Positions 17,598-26,892 of a stretch of DNA of 64,000 bases are shown piece after piece (the first letter of the stretch is position 1; every line of letters begins with the position of its first letter). The notes beneath the pieces are model-generated. The model had not been told where the DNA came from, made no database searches, and was given only the letters and a program-made list of their open reading frames with translations. Source of the stretch: Pedobacter sp. ok626 (GTDB taxonomy: Bacteria > Bacteroidota > Bacteroidia > Sphingobacteriales > Sphingobacteriaceae); the NCBI RefSeq assembly GCF_900100435.1, contig NZ_FNEX01000010.1, positions 62,001 to 126,000 on the forward strand, in the 5' to 3' direction. A program made the translations under genes and the position numbers.

Positions 17598-17613
17598 GTT
17601 AAAATATTTTAAC
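17598..17613. promoter_or_regulatory. 16-bp perfect palindrome upstream of ECF sigma gene
   Basis: GTTAAAATATTTTAAC reads the same on both strands. It overlaps a second dyad, TTAACA-AA-TGTTAA at 17589-17602. Both lie upstream of the candidate promoter of the sigma gene at 17734, so an operator is plausible. AT-rich composition makes chance palindromes more likely. Confidence 0.4.
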
Positions 17614-17670
17614 TTTTTTTGATCGGTTGACTCGCTGTTCTATACCCATGTTATTGAAGTAGGAGCCGCA

Positions 17671-17703
17671 TTGGGGGGAACATGATGATTGTTATTATAT
17701 TTG
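17671..17703 (+). promoter_or_regulatory. Candidate Bacteroidota-type promoter for the ECF sigma gene
   Basis: TATATTTG at 17696-17703 matches the -7 consensus TAnnTTTG exactly, and a TTG at 17671-17673 lies about where the -33 element belongs (22-base spacer, slightly long). The ATG at 17734 is 31 bases downstream. Assigned from consensus only. Confidence 0.4.
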
Positions 17704-17733
17704 TCCTGCATGAGCTATAGTAACATGTGATGT

Positions 17734-18339
17734 ATGAGTAGTAAAAACAATACCGAAATAGAACATGGGGGAAAGGAGGCTTTTCACAAAGACGATGAAA
17801 ACCTTTTGCGGTATTTTTTTGATTTACACCATAAATCTTTACGTTATTTCGCTATAGGATTGGTAAGTAATGATGCTGAAGCAGAAGATATTGTAGCTTC
17901 CTGCTTTGTGAAATTATGGCAATTTAGGGAACAGTACTCAGATCCAACTAAAATTAAAGCCTTTCTTTATATCAGTTGCCGAAATGCTTGTTTGGATTAC
18001 CTAAAGAAAAATAAGAGACGTAACGGCTGGCAGGATGAGTATTTAAGGCAGCTTGAAGGTGATGATGAAAGGATACTTCAAAGAGCGGCAGAATCGGCTT
18101 ATCTGGATATCATTAATAGGGAAATAGAAGAACTACCCGAAAAATGTGCTGAGGTATTTAAACTGCTTTATTTTGAACATAAAACAACAGATGAAATTGC
18201 CAATCAGTTAAATATCTCTGTTAAAACGGTTCGTAATCATAAAGCTAGAGCAGTTAAGCAGTTGCGGTATGCATTTGTAGAGAAAGGATTATCCGATGCT
18301 ATGATGTTTGCCGTTATCTTATTCCTTAATAGTAAATAA
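17734..18339 (+). CDS. ECF-type RNA polymerase sigma factor (FecI-like)
   Basis: Sigma factor of 201 residues that is expected to direct transcription of the SusC/SusD operon that follows. Region 2 spans about 25-95 (LLRYFFDLHHKSLRYFAIGL, AEDIVASCFVKLWQFREQY, AFLYISCRNACLDYLKKNK) and region 4 about 130-185 (IEELPEKCAEVFKLLYFEHK, TTDEIANQLNISVKTVRNHK). The next gene, 160 bases on, is its FecR-type anti-sigma. In this kind of cell-surface signalling, ligand-loaded SusC contacts FecR through its N-terminal STN domain and frees the sigma factor. The C-terminal tail after residue 185 is hydrophobic, as often seen in this family. Confidence 0.95.
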   Translation: MSSKNNTEIEHGGKEAFHKDDENLLRYFFDLHHKSLRYFAIGLVSNDAEAEDIVASCFVKLWQFREQYSDPTKIKAFLYISCRNACLDYLKKNKRRNGWQDEYLRQLEGDDERILQRAAESAYLDIINREIEELPEKCAEVFKLLYFEHKTTDEIANQLNISVKTVRNHKARAVKQLRYAFVEKGLSDAMMFAVILFLNSK

Positions 18340-18499
18340 GTTAAATTTTATTTTTCTGATAATCAGCTGTTTATTTGTATTCTGTTTTTTTATGTGCAAA
18401 AAAAATGATTTTTGACTAGGCGTTTGGAGGAAATGTCGTTTTTATGTTTTATAAGCGCTTAAATGATTAGTATTTAAGTTCGAATCCATAGCGATAATT

Positions 18500-19750
18500 A
18501 TGAAACATACTGGAATGTTTGAACATGAATTTGATATGGCCTTACTTTTCTCCGCTCATGTTAAAGGAGAACTGGATGCTCAAGGACAGAAACAACTCAA
18601 TGCCTGGCTTAATGCAAGCCAAGGTAACAGAGAACTGTTTGATAGTCTAATGCATAAAGAAGAATTGAAAAAGAAACTGATCAGTTTTAATGAAGGCAAT
18701 TCAGAAATAATATGGGGCAAAACATTGCAAAGCCTTGTAACTTTAAATATTCAAGAGGATCATCGGAATATTTTTACCGCAAAAAATCAGACAGTCAAAC
18801 TTTGGAAGCGGATAAGTATAGCAGTCTCCATTATAATTGCATTGAGTGTAGGAGGATATTTTTTCATTAAGGGCCTAAATTATTTTGGTTCAGATCAGCA
18901 GATTGTATTAACTATTAATGACAATGCTCCTGGACGTAATAGAGCAACATTAACCCTTGCTAATGGCAAGGCTATTGCGCTTAGTGATACTAAAACAGGA
19001 CTTGTAGTTGGATTGACAGATTTAACCTATAATGATGGTAGCTATATAGATGTTAAACAGGAAAACCAATTATTAACGGCTTCAACACCGCGCGGAGGTA
19101 CTTACCAAATTACTTTATCAGATGGGACTCGTGTATGGTTAAATGCAAATAGTAAGTTGATCTTTCCGTCTAAATTTAGTCCTTCACAACGAAAAGTTCA
19201 GTTAATAGGAGAAGCTTATTTTGAAGTAGCCAAAGTAATGATTAAAGATAGCAGAATGCCATTTGTAGTCGTTACTGATCAACAGGAAATTTCTGTTTTA
19301 GGTACTCATTTCAATCTGAATAGCTATAAAGATGAGGGTGTTGCGAAGACTACCCTGCTTGAAGGTAGTGTGAAAGTCTCTTTACTTTCATCTTCCGGGA
19401 AAGCTAGAGCAATAGGCAGCGTTATCCTAGGTCCGGGACAGGAGGCTGTCTTAAACAAGAATTCTGAATTAAAGGTAACAGCAGCTGATGTAGAACAAGC
19501 TACTGCATGGAAAAATGGCCTGTTTTATTTTAAAGATGCTGACTTAAAAACTATTTTACGCACATTTTCGCGTTGGTATGACATTGATATAGTGTATACG
19601 GGCTCACTTAGTAGTCAGAAATTTTCAGGAAAGCTGTATAGAAATGTGAATGCTTATCAAGCATTGGAAGTCCTAAAGTTATTAGGATTGGACTTCGTTT
19701 TGGAAAAAAAGAATCAACAAATACCACAAAAGATCATTATTAAACCTTAA
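18500..19750 (+). CDS. FecR-family anti-sigma factor
   Basis: Inner-membrane anti-sigma regulator, 416 residues. The cytoplasmic N-terminal segment (to about 105) is followed by one membrane helix (ISIAVSIIIALSVGGYFFI). The periplasmic FecR domain contains TPRGGTYQITLSDGTRVWLN, SKLIFPSKFSPSQRKVQLIG, EAYFEVAK and VLGTHFNLNSYKDEG, ending with the DUF4974-like LKTILRTFSRWYDIDIVYTG and YQALEVLKLLGLDFVL. It pairs with the sigma gene upstream and is predicted to receive the signal from the STN domain of the next gene's product. A small perfect hairpin lies between this gene and susC. Confidence 0.95.
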   Translation: MKHTGMFEHEFDMALLFSAHVKGELDAQGQKQLNAWLNASQGNRELFDSLMHKEELKKKLISFNEGNSEIIWGKTLQSLVTLNIQEDHRNIFTAKNQTVKLWKRISIAVSIIIALSVGGYFFIKGLNYFGSDQQIVLTINDNAPGRNRATLTLANGKAIALSDTKTGLVVGLTDLTYNDGSYIDVKQENQLLTASTPRGGTYQITLSDGTRVWLNANSKLIFPSKFSPSQRKVQLIGEAYFEVAKVMIKDSRMPFVVVTDQQEISVLGTHFNLNSYKDEGVAKTTLLEGSVKVSLLSSSGKARAIGSVILGPGQEAVLNKNSELKVTAADVEQATAWKNGLFYFKDADLKTILRTFSRWYDIDIVYTGSLSSQKFSGKLYRNVNAYQALEVLKLLGLDFVLEKKNQQIPQKIIIKP

Positions 19751-19815
19751 ACAAACCAACGAAATATGATTAAAAAATTAACTTGAAATTTTATCGAAGG
19801 GAAACGGAAAAATTA

Positions 19816-19838
19816 CGGAGGTGTTACTAGCACCTCCG
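19816..19838 (+). promoter_or_regulatory. Hairpin between fecR and susC (attenuator or weak terminator)
   Basis: Perfect 8-bp stem CGGAGGTG / CACCTCCG with a 7-base loop, 65 bases after the fecR stop. It overlaps an in-frame GTG that could otherwise extend susC upstream, which favours the ATG at 19923 as the real start. Hairpins sit at the same place in two other loci of this window (28069-28099, 50735-50765). Confidence 0.55.
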
Positions 19839-19922
19839 CATAAAATCTGGGCCGCCCAATTAAAGGGTATAAAAACAATTCAACTAAACCATTTCTTTAT
19901 TCACCCAAACATTACAAAAGTA

Positions 19923-22900
19923 ATGAAATTAAACTTTATAAGCGGAGCTATGCCTGATGCATGGTTCCCGGAAAAACTATTAAGAGTTATGAAACTTACC
20001 ACCTTGATGTTAATTGTAACATTGATGCAGGCAAGTGCTGCAGGGTATAGTCAGAAGGTTTCCTTATCGGAACGGAATGTACCTATCGAAAATGTCTTTA
20101 AGGAAATTGAAAAGCAAACGGGTTACGTATTCCTTTATGAAAATGGGATTTATAAGCAGCGGATGAGTATCAATGTGAAAAATGTGAGTATTGAAGAGGT
20201 ACTGAGCAGTCATTTTAAAGCACTACCATTAACATTCAATATTGTCAACGGCAACAATATTGTTGTAAAAAAGAAGTCAGAATCGCTAACTGATAAGGTT
20301 TTGCAACTGTTTAATCAGAAAAATCCCGTTAAAGGTAAGGTTACTGATGAAACAGGTAGGGCTGTTCCTGGGGTCACCATTTTAAATAAAACAACAGGCA
20401 AGGGGACAATTTCTGAGGGTTCGGGGGCTTACAGTATAGACGCTGATAAAGGCGATCTACTAATATTTAGTTATATCGGATACCAACAGAAAAAAATCTA
20501 TGTTGCAGAGCAAACAACGGTAAATGTTTCTCTGGAACCTGAAACCTCAAGCCTGGATCAGGTGGTAGTTGTGGGTTATGGTAGCACCAAGAAAAAGGAT
20601 TTAACAGGATCTGTATCTACTGTTAATGCTGCTGATTTAAAAAATGCTCCTTTTGCAACTATTGATAATGCGCTGGCTGGAAAAGCCACTGGGGTTCAGG
20701 TAACTAAAGCTGATGGTTCGCCAGGTGGGGCTGTACGCATCAGGATACGAGGTTCCAGTTCGTTACTTGGTGGAAATGACCCTTTATACATTATCGATGG
20801 CGTACCGGTTCAGGTATCGAACAGCTTTATCAATCCGGGATTTGATGTGGGCAGTCCTATTGGCAATGAGATCAATGGGATGGGAAGTATGAATGCAGGT
20901 TTATCAACTGCATTTGCTAATGGACTAAATAGTTTGGGTGGATTAAATGTCGAGGACATCGAATCGATCAGTATCCTTAAGGATGCATCTTCTACTGCAA
21001 TCTATGGTTCAAAAGCTGCTAATGGTGTGGTTATGATTACGACAAAAAGAGGAAAAAAAGATATGAAACCTCAGATTACGGCAAATTATTATTCCACAGT
21101 TACTACACCCAAATTACCTAAATTATTAAATGCTGATCAATACAAAATGCTGCTTACAGAATCTGCGCAAAATTTAATGATGGAAGCAAATCCGGATGAA
21201 GACTATATCCCGGAAAATATTGACGCTATTTTAAATCATTCAGATACCTTCTTTGGTAAAGCGAATACAGACTGGTTGAAGGAGGTTACACGCAATACGG
21301 TTGCTCACAATGCCGACCTTTCTGTACAGGGTGGTGGTGCAGCTTCCAAGTATTTCAGCTCTATCTCGTATAATCAAACACCTGGTGTCGTAAAATCAAC
21401 AAACTATCAGCGTATTGCGGGTAAGTTGAATCTAGAGAATGAGATCGGTAATAGGTTCCGATTTATCACCAATTTGAATTTAGGCTATACCGACCAGAAT
21501 ATTGGCGATGGTGCTTATGGACAAGCATTAAGGGCACGTCCGGATTTGGCACCCTATGACGAAAATGGTATGCCAACCAGTTTTGTTGGGCAGGGTGGTG
21601 AGGACTACCAGGGTTTTCAAAACCCTGCAGGATTGTTGCAGGCAACAAACAATGCCAAGACTTTTAGCATGTTGGGGTCACTATCAGCACTATACGATAT
21701 TACAAAAGACTTGCAGTTTAAAAGTACGGTCTCCATGAATATGCAGACCTATAACCAGCGTATTTATATGCCTAGTTTTATCCAGACAGGTAGCTATTTT
21801 GGTACACCTACAGAAAGGTCAGGGATTGGAAGCAACTCAAATAGCAGAATGACCAATTGGTTTTTGGAAAATACACTTACCTATACTAAAAGTATAGCAG
21901 ACATTCACGATATCAATATTTTGGCAGGTACATCTTACGAAACCAGAAAAAACAGCTTCTTCAGTGCTACAGCTTCAGGATATCCTAATGATCATTCGCT
22001 AAATAACCTTTCTTCTGCTATAACGCCTTTGTTTACTCGTGGCGATGAGCCTACCGGGCCACAGAGTTATTTATTGTCATTTTATTTGCGCGCAAATTAT
22101 ACCCTAATGGATAAATATCTGTTTACTTTCACAGGTAGGACAGATGGTTCTTCAAAGTTTGGCCCTAACAATAAATTTGGATACTTCCCTTCGGCAGCTT
22201 TCGGATGGAGAATCTCTAAAGAGAATTTCCTGAAAGAGGTAAAATGGATAGATGACCTGAAAATAAGGGGAAGTTATGGACTTACAGGAAGCCAGAATAT
22301 TGGCGACCAGATGTACCGTACTTTGTATAGCCCTAAGGCATATGCTGGGGCAAATGCTTTAATCCCAACTCAGCTTGGTAATGAAAGCATTAAGTGGGAA
22401 AGTACAAAGTCTACAGATCTGGGATTAGATGTTTCATTGTTTAACAATAGGCTACAGCTTACGGCTGATTATTACGATAAGAGAACCAATGGTGCCTTGC
22501 TATATTTACCAGTTCCATCAAGTAGTTCTTACGCTTTCTTACTCAGCAATGCTGCAGATCTTAAAAACCAGGGTTTTGAGTTTTCTTTGCAGGGTGATAT
22601 TATAAGAAGTAAAGATTTTAAGTGGAATGCTTCATTTAACGTAACCTGGAACAAGACCATAGTTACCAGGCTGGATCCAAAAGCTAATTTGGGACCGTCG
22701 GGAAGTACGACTGGCCTGGAATGGCAGAATACCCGGATTGCAGAAGGAATGCCTTTAGGAATGATTCTTGGCTATACCTACGCCGGAATCATTAAAACTC
22801 AGGAACAACTGGATGCTTATAAAAAAGAGCTAGGTCCGGGTAATACTGTATTTTATCCATTTTTAGGTATTGGTGATCCAATGTACAAGTTGGACTATGA

Positions 22901-23459
22901 ATACTTCAAATCAAGTAAATCTGCAATTGCTGATTCAAAAACTATTATTGCAAATGCTGCACCTAAATATTATGGTGGCTTTACACAAGGTTTTAGTTAC
23001 AAAAATCTGGATCTTCAATTGTTCTTCACATTTTCTCAGGGGGGCAAATTGTTATGGGGTGATCATATCAGTAGCAGGCAGTTTAATGGGACTTCAAATT
23101 CGCATGCGCTGATGTTAGACCGATACCATCCAGGAAATAAGGAGACTAACCGTGAACGATTGGTTTTGGAAGGTACCATGCCCATGCCATCATCTATTGA
23201 TGTTTTCAGTTCTTCTTATATAAAATTAAGGACTTTAAATATGAATTATAGGCTTAACCAGACAAAGTGGATGCAACGTGCAGGGTTGCAGCATACTTCA
23301 GTTTTTCTTTCTGCAACTAACCTATTTACCATCACTAAATATCCTGGAAATGACCCGGAGACAACTAATGACACATTTAGTGTAGGCGGGGGATATTTTG
23401 ATGTAAGCAATTATCCGGTGGTACGCACATTTTCACTAGGATTTAAACTTGGTTTTTAA
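19923..23459 (+). CDS. SusC-type TonB-dependent receptor with STN signalling domain
   Basis: Outer-membrane importer of 1178 residues. I use the ATG at 19923; the frame extends upstream to a GTG at 19821, but that codon lies in a hairpin. A basic leader and hydrophobic core (LTTLMLIVTLMQASAAGYSQ) form the signal. An STN domain (VSLSERNVPIENVFKEIEKQ to about residue 115) talks to FecR. A carboxypeptidase-like beta-sandwich follows (VKGKVTDETGRAVPGVTILN), then the SusC/RagA junction (DQVVVVGYGSTKKKDLTGSV), plug (PLYIIDGVPVQ, SILKDASSTAIYGSKAANGV) and barrel to the terminal FSLGFKLGF. STN plus the adjacent sigma/FecR pair indicates ligand-induced expression. Substrate unknown. Confidence 0.96.
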   Translation: MKLNFISGAMPDAWFPEKLLRVMKLTTLMLIVTLMQASAAGYSQKVSLSERNVPIENVFKEIEKQTGYVFLYENGIYKQRMSINVKNVSIEEVLSSHFKALPLTFNIVNGNNIVVKKKSESLTDKVLQLFNQKNPVKGKVTDETGRAVPGVTILNKTTGKGTISEGSGAYSIDADKGDLLIFSYIGYQQKKIYVAEQTTVNVSLEPETSSLDQVVVVGYGSTKKKDLTGSVSTVNAADLKNAPFATIDNALAGKATGVQVTKADGSPGGAVRIRIRGSSSLLGGNDPLYIIDGVPVQVSNSFINPGFDVGSPIGNEINGMGSMNAGLSTAFANGLNSLGGLNVEDIESISILKDASSTAIYGSKAANGVVMITTKRGKKDMKPQITANYYSTVTTPKLPKLLNADQYKMLLTESAQNLMMEANPDEDYIPENIDAILNHSDTFFGKANTDWLKEVTRNTVAHNADLSVQGGGAASKYFSSISYNQTPGVVKSTNYQRIAGKLNLENEIGNRFRFITNLNLGYTDQNIGDGAYGQALRARPDLAPYDENGMPTSFVGQGGEDYQGFQNPAGLLQATNNAKTFSMLGSLSALYDITKDLQFKSTVSMNMQTYNQRIYMPSFIQTGSYFGTPTERSGIGSNSNSRMTNWFLENTLTYTKSIADIHDINILAGTSYETRKNSFFSATASGYPNDHSLNNLSSAITPLFTRGDEPTGPQSYLLSFYLRANYTLMDKYLFTFTGRTDGSSKFGPNNKFGYFPSAAFGWRISKENFLKEVKWIDDLKIRGSYGLTGSQNIGDQMYRTLYSPKAYAGANALIPTQLGNESIKWESTKSTDLGLDVSLFNNRLQLTADYYDKRTNGALLYLPVPSSSSYAFLLSNAADLKNQGFEFSLQGDIIRSKDFKWNASFNVTWNKTIVTRLDPKANLGPSGSTTGLEWQNTRIAEGMPLGMILGYTYAGIIKTQEQLDAYKKELGPGNTVFYPFLGIGDPMYKLDYEYFKSSKSAIADSKTIIANAAPKYYGGFTQGFSYKNLDLQLFFTFSQGGKLLWGDHISSRQFNGTSNSHALMLDRYHPGNKETNRERLVLEGTMPMPSSIDVFSSSYIKLRTLNMNYRLNQTKWMQRAGLQHTSVFLSATNLFTITKYPGNDPETTNDTFSVGGGYFDVSNYPVVRTFSLGFKLGF

Positions 23460-23473
23460 CATAAGATATTGAG

Positions 23474-24895
23474 ATGAAATATATACAATTCAAATTATTA
23501 CTACTGTTATTGTTAGCATGTACATTTTTTTCATGTGAAAAACAATTGAATGTTTTTCCTACAAATAAGTTAGTAGATGGCAATGTAATCATTGACCTTA
23601 AAAGTGCTGAGACGGTATTAAATGGCGTGTATTACGCTTTTGCAAATGTAGGTTTGGATTACGCTAGCTTAGAGTCTGTTAAATGGATTTCAGTAAATGA
23701 AATTTTGCCTTCAGAACTTTCCGGTACTTTGGCTTATTCTTATGGTCAGGATGGATTCATGAATATGGCTTATCGTAATTCCAGTCCGGTACTTGTAAGT
23801 AAATGGAAGTACGGTTACAATATAGTGAATGCGGCCAATGGTTTTCTAAAGAATATAGGGCCAGTAAGCAATATCCCTTCAAAGCGGAAAGAACAAATGA
23901 TTGCTGAAGCTAAGTTTTTGCGTGCTTTTGCCAATGCTGATCTGCTCCTTTATTTTGGCCATTATTATGATGTAAATAGCAAGTATGGAATTATATTGAG
24001 GGATGAGTTTGTTTCTGCCGATAATGTAAAGTTACCTAGAAGTACCGTTGCGGCAACATATCATTCAATTCTTAAAGATTTGGACGAGGCAATTGCTGCT
24101 TTGCCACCTTTAAATACTCAAATCCATTATGCGAATGTTTGGGTAGCAAAAATGCTTAAGGCCAGGGTACTGATTAACAGAGGGGCGCCAGGGGATTACA
24201 ATCAGGTCATTAATTTAACTGAAGACATCATTAATAATAGTTCTTTTAAGCTGGAAGCGAATTTAAAAGACTTGTTTCAAGTAAAAGGATTTGCAAGTCA
24301 GGAAGTTATGTTGTCAGTACAACCTTTCCCCAATGACAGTTGGAAATTTTACCTGAATAATACAAGTGTAGATTATTATGTTACTCCTGCTTTAAAAGAT
24401 TTGTTGGCTAATGACCCAAGAAAGGCCTGGATGTATAAAGACGCTGCAAACATAAATGGGATATTACCTTCTGTAACTAAGTATTATTCTGGACCGGCAA
24501 TTAAGCCCGTAAAAACGCCCTTGGTATGTAACAGCTATGCTTTCCGGTTAACAGAAGCTTACTTAACACAGGCCGAGGCTATTGCTTTATCAGGTGCCGA
24601 CCTTAGCTTAGCTAAGTCGCGTTTAAAGAAAGTATTAACGTGTGCAGGAATCTCTGATTTTACTGTTGTGGATGAGGCAACTACCCCAGCGGCTATGCAA
24701 TTATTAGTAGTGCAGGAAGTGTGCAAAAATTTCCTGCAGGAAAGTGGCTTGGATTGGTTTGCCTTGCGTAGGCTTCCTCTTGCTACCTTAAAAACATTAA
24801 GACCTGGTGTCAAGTCTGTTTATTCGCTAACGCTTCCTATTCCTATAGTTGAAATTAATGCAAACGGTTTAATTGAACCAAATCCTGTGGATTAA
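23474..24895 (+). CDS. SusD/RagB-family lipoprotein
   Basis: Partner of the preceding SusC, starting 14 bases after it. Lipoprotein signal KLLLLLLLACTFFSC with Cys21. Family features: LNVFPTNKLVDGNVIIDLKS, then KEQMIAEAKFLRAFANADLL and LYFGHYYDV in the TPR-like region, and near the end AFRLTEAYLTQAEAIALSGA and LQESGLDWFALRRLPLATL with a terminal LPIPIVEINANGLIEPNPV. At 473 residues it is on the short side for SusD, like members from FecR-controlled loci with a TlpA partner. The stop is 10 bases before the next gene's likely start. Confidence 0.93.
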   Translation: MKYIQFKLLLLLLLACTFFSCEKQLNVFPTNKLVDGNVIIDLKSAETVLNGVYYAFANVGLDYASLESVKWISVNEILPSELSGTLAYSYGQDGFMNMAYRNSSPVLVSKWKYGYNIVNAANGFLKNIGPVSNIPSKRKEQMIAEAKFLRAFANADLLLYFGHYYDVNSKYGIILRDEFVSADNVKLPRSTVAATYHSILKDLDEAIAALPPLNTQIHYANVWVAKMLKARVLINRGAPGDYNQVINLTEDIINNSSFKLEANLKDLFQVKGFASQEVMLSVQPFPNDSWKFYLNNTSVDYYVTPALKDLLANDPRKAWMYKDAANINGILPSVTKYYSGPAIKPVKTPLVCNSYAFRLTEAYLTQAEAIALSGADLSLAKSRLKKVLTCAGISDFTVVDEATTPAAMQLLVVQEVCKNFLQESGLDWFALRRLPLATLKTLRPGVKSVYSLTLPIPIVEINANGLIEPNPVD

Positions 24896-24905
24896 TTTAT
24901 TTTTT

Positions 24906-26075
24906 ATGATCAATATGAATATTATGAGTAAATCACTTTATATGTTACTTTTTATTTGTGCAACAGCTTTAGGCGCTGTTGCACAAAATACTGCGCTAGA
25001 AAAAAAGGTTGTTTTTAAAGGAACAGCTGCAACCAGATACAATGGTCAATATGTTTATCTATTTTCCAATGCGCCAACGACAGTTCGGGACAGCGCCAAA
25101 ATTGTGAATGGAACTTTTACTTTTTCACGTATTTTTATGGGACCCGGTATTTATAGTTTTTACAGTGGATATGAAAAAAAGACAAAGGGAGACTATAGCG
25201 TGCTAACGGTTCCTTTTGATCGTCCTTCGAAGATGGAGATCAAGGGCAACATAGAGCGTTTCGACAATTCGGCCGTTAAAGGGAGTAAAGACTTTTTTAT
25301 TTTTGATGCTGTTGTAAAGGCTACTGACCCAGTTTACGAAAAGTTGATAAATGACCTGTCTGCTAAATACGGAAAAGCTTATCTGTATGACATGAAGCGC
25401 GATACTACGCAGCAAAAGTTTAAAGATATGATCTCTGAATACAATAAGGGAAAAGCTGCTTATAATTTGTTATTGAAAGAACAAGCTATTAAGACCGTAA
25501 ATGAGCATCCGAACTCTTTTGCGTCTGCATTGATCCTGCAGAATTACGCAGAGAATTTGGATCTGGAAGTATTGGAAAGATTGTATAAGAAGGTTTCTCC
25601 GGCGGCAATGGATAATTTTTTTGGTCGTAATTTACTGAGCCAGTTAAATGGCCGTAAGCAATCTGCAGTTGGTAATTTTGTAGAAGATTTTACTTTAAAT
25701 GATCCCAAAGATCAACCGCTGAAATTTTCTTCATTAAGGAAAAAATATGTACTGATTGATTTCTGGGGTAGCTGGTGTGGTCCTTGTCACATTGCGTTTA
25801 AGGATTTGAGATTGTTGTATGCCAAGTATCGCGATAAGGAGTTTGAAATTTTAGGTATCGCTACAGAAAATAGTAAGGAAGCCTGGACTAAGGATCTTGA
25901 AAAAGAAAAGTTACCTTGGTTACAGGTCATTGATATGCAGGGTAATAAAAGTGTGTCTCTTAATCAGTTTGCTATTGCAAAATATCCGACCACTGTTTTG
26001 GTTGATCCTAATGGAAAAATTATTGGAAGGGATTTAAGTGTGAAGGCGCTTGAGGCGATACTGGATAAATTGTAG
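24906..26075 (+). CDS. TlpA-like thioredoxin-fold protein with N-terminal DUF4369-like domain
   Basis: Envelope thiol-disulfide or redox protein. Signal sequence SLYMLLFICATALGAVAQ. Residues about 30-150 are a beta-rich domain resembling DUF4369 (VFKGTAATRYNGQYVYLFSN, DSAKIVNGTFTFSRIF); a helical linker runs to about 250; the C-terminal TlpA/thioredoxin fold has the active site FWGSWCGPCHIAF and the cis-proline loop AKYPTTVLVDPNGKIIGRD. Several starts are in frame: 24873 (inside susD), 24906, 24915 and 24924; 24906 or a later one is favoured because it avoids the overlap. Proteins of this build often follow SusC/SusD in Bacteroidota, and their job there is not established. A strong terminator follows. 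Confidence 0.88.
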   Translation: MINMNIMSKSLYMLLFICATALGAVAQNTALEKKVVFKGTAATRYNGQYVYLFSNAPTTVRDSAKIVNGTFTFSRIFMGPGIYSFYSGYEKKTKGDYSVLTVPFDRPSKMEIKGNIERFDNSAVKGSKDFFIFDAVVKATDPVYEKLINDLSAKYGKAYLYDMKRDTTQQKFKDMISEYNKGKAAYNLLLKEQAIKTVNEHPNSFASALILQNYAENLDLEVLERLYKKVSPAAMDNFFGRNLLSQLNGRKQSAVGNFVEDFTLNDPKDQPLKFSSLRKKYVLIDFWGSWCGPCHIAFKDLRLLYAKYRDKEFEILGIATENSKEAWTKDLEKEKLPWLQVIDMQGNKSVSLNQFAIAKYPTTVLVDPNGKIIGRDLSVKALEAILDKL

Positions 26076-26098
26076 TTTTTATCCAACTGATTACATTA

Positions 26099-26134
26099 TA
26101 TTTTTGGGGGCAATCCTATCAGCCCCCAAAAATA
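26099..26134 (+). terminator. Rho-independent-type terminator after the TlpA-like gene
   Basis: Perfect 13-bp stem with a GGGGGC/GCCCCC core, flanked by T and A runs that pair at its base, and a 10-base loop. It starts 24 bases after the stop. The A/T-flanked GC core would work in both directions. It ends the sigma-FecR-SusC-SusD-TlpA operon. Confidence 0.8.
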
Positions 26135-26201
26135 ATTGAAGATGATCGTTTTTAAAAGTTTTAAATTGCCAATGAAGGCTATTTTGCTTCAAAAAATTAA
26201 T

Positions 26202-26654
26202 ATGACAGAACAAGTATTGACATTTCGACAAGCAAACGAAAATGATATTGACTATCTGCTTTGGTTACGGCAAAAAACAATGACGGAACATCTTGTAAAT
26301 TCAGGACTTGAAGCAAGTGTTGAAAAACATTTAGATAGAATTAAATATGAATTCAATGAGGCTAAAATTATTCTTTTAGATAATAAGGCTATTGGACTTT
26401 TGAAATCAAAAGAAGATGATAAAAAAATCGAAATCATTCAAATCCAAATTGACCCTAAACACCAGGGACTTGGACTAGGACAAAAGATATTAAACACAAT
26501 AATAAAAAAAGCAGAGGCAAATAATTTGAAGACAATTTTAAGTGTATTGAAATTAAACCCAGCAAAGAATTTGTACGTCAAAATGGGATTTGAGATTATA
26601 GAGGAAGATAAATATTCCTATAAAATGATTCGACTAAAACAACTAACCAGATAA
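26202..26654 (+). CDS. GNAT-family N-acetyltransferase
   Basis: Small cytoplasmic acetyl-CoA-dependent acetyltransferase, 150 residues from the ATG at 26202. The frame extends back to a TTG at 26136, but the domain begins at LTFRQANENDIDYLLWLRQK, just after the ATG. The acetyl-CoA loop is HQGLGLGQKILNTII (the R/Q-x-x-G-x-G/A pattern), preceded by the beta-4 strand IEIIQIQIDP and followed by LNPAKNLYVKMGFEIIEED. Acceptor unknown. It stands alone between two terminators, is visibly more A+T-rich than its neighbours, and has no link to the glycan genes around it, so recent acquisition is plausible. Confidence 0.88.
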   Translation: MTEQVLTFRQANENDIDYLLWLRQKTMTEHLVNSGLEASVEKHLDRIKYEFNEAKIILLDNKAIGLLKSKEDDKKIEIIQIQIDPKHQGLGLGQKILNTIIKKAEANNLKTILSVLKLNPAKNLYVKMGFEIIEEDKYSYKMIRLKQLTR

Positions 26655-26731
26655 AATGCCAAGCCCCGCCCATCGCAAATCTGCAAATCGTTGTGGGCAA
26701 TTCTAACGACACACTTCAATAAAAGGGATAG

Positions 26732-26767
26732 ATAAAAGGTAAAGTACATTAGTGCTTTACCTTTTAT
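26732..26767. terminator. Inverted repeat terminator after the GNAT gene
   Basis: Perfect 13-bp stem (ATAAAAGGTAAAG with CTTTACCTTTTAT) and a 10-base loop. It lies 77 bases after the GNAT stop and 125 bases before the next fecR gene. The stem is AT-rich, so termination may be modest. Confidence 0.6.
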
Positions 26768-26892
26768 AACAAAAATTGAGGCCTGGGCTTAAATCATATG
26801 ATTAAATATTTTTTTGAAAGTATGTGTGTTGCGTTAAAGAATTGAACTCTTTATAACAAACGATACTAACCAAATATAAATCATAGCAATCA

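Larger units (their letters stand above)
17321..17733. other. Divergent intergenic region with repeat array, palindromes and promoter
   Basis: 413 bases between the minus-strand fusion gene and the plus-strand ECF sigma gene, with no coding sequence that I can support. It holds an 11-bp-period array (17425-17511), a dyad TTAACA-AA-TGTTAA (17589-17602), an overlapping 16-bp perfect palindrome (17598-17613) and a candidate promoter (17671-17703). A short dyad GTTGA-TTG-TCAAC at 17358-17370 lies near the fusion gene start. Confidence 0.7.

Noticed and set aside
19821..19922. In-frame GTG extension of susC upstream of the favoured ATG
   Set aside because: The GTG is in the stem of a hairpin and the extra residues look unlike a signal sequence, whereas the ATG at 19923 begins a normal leader.
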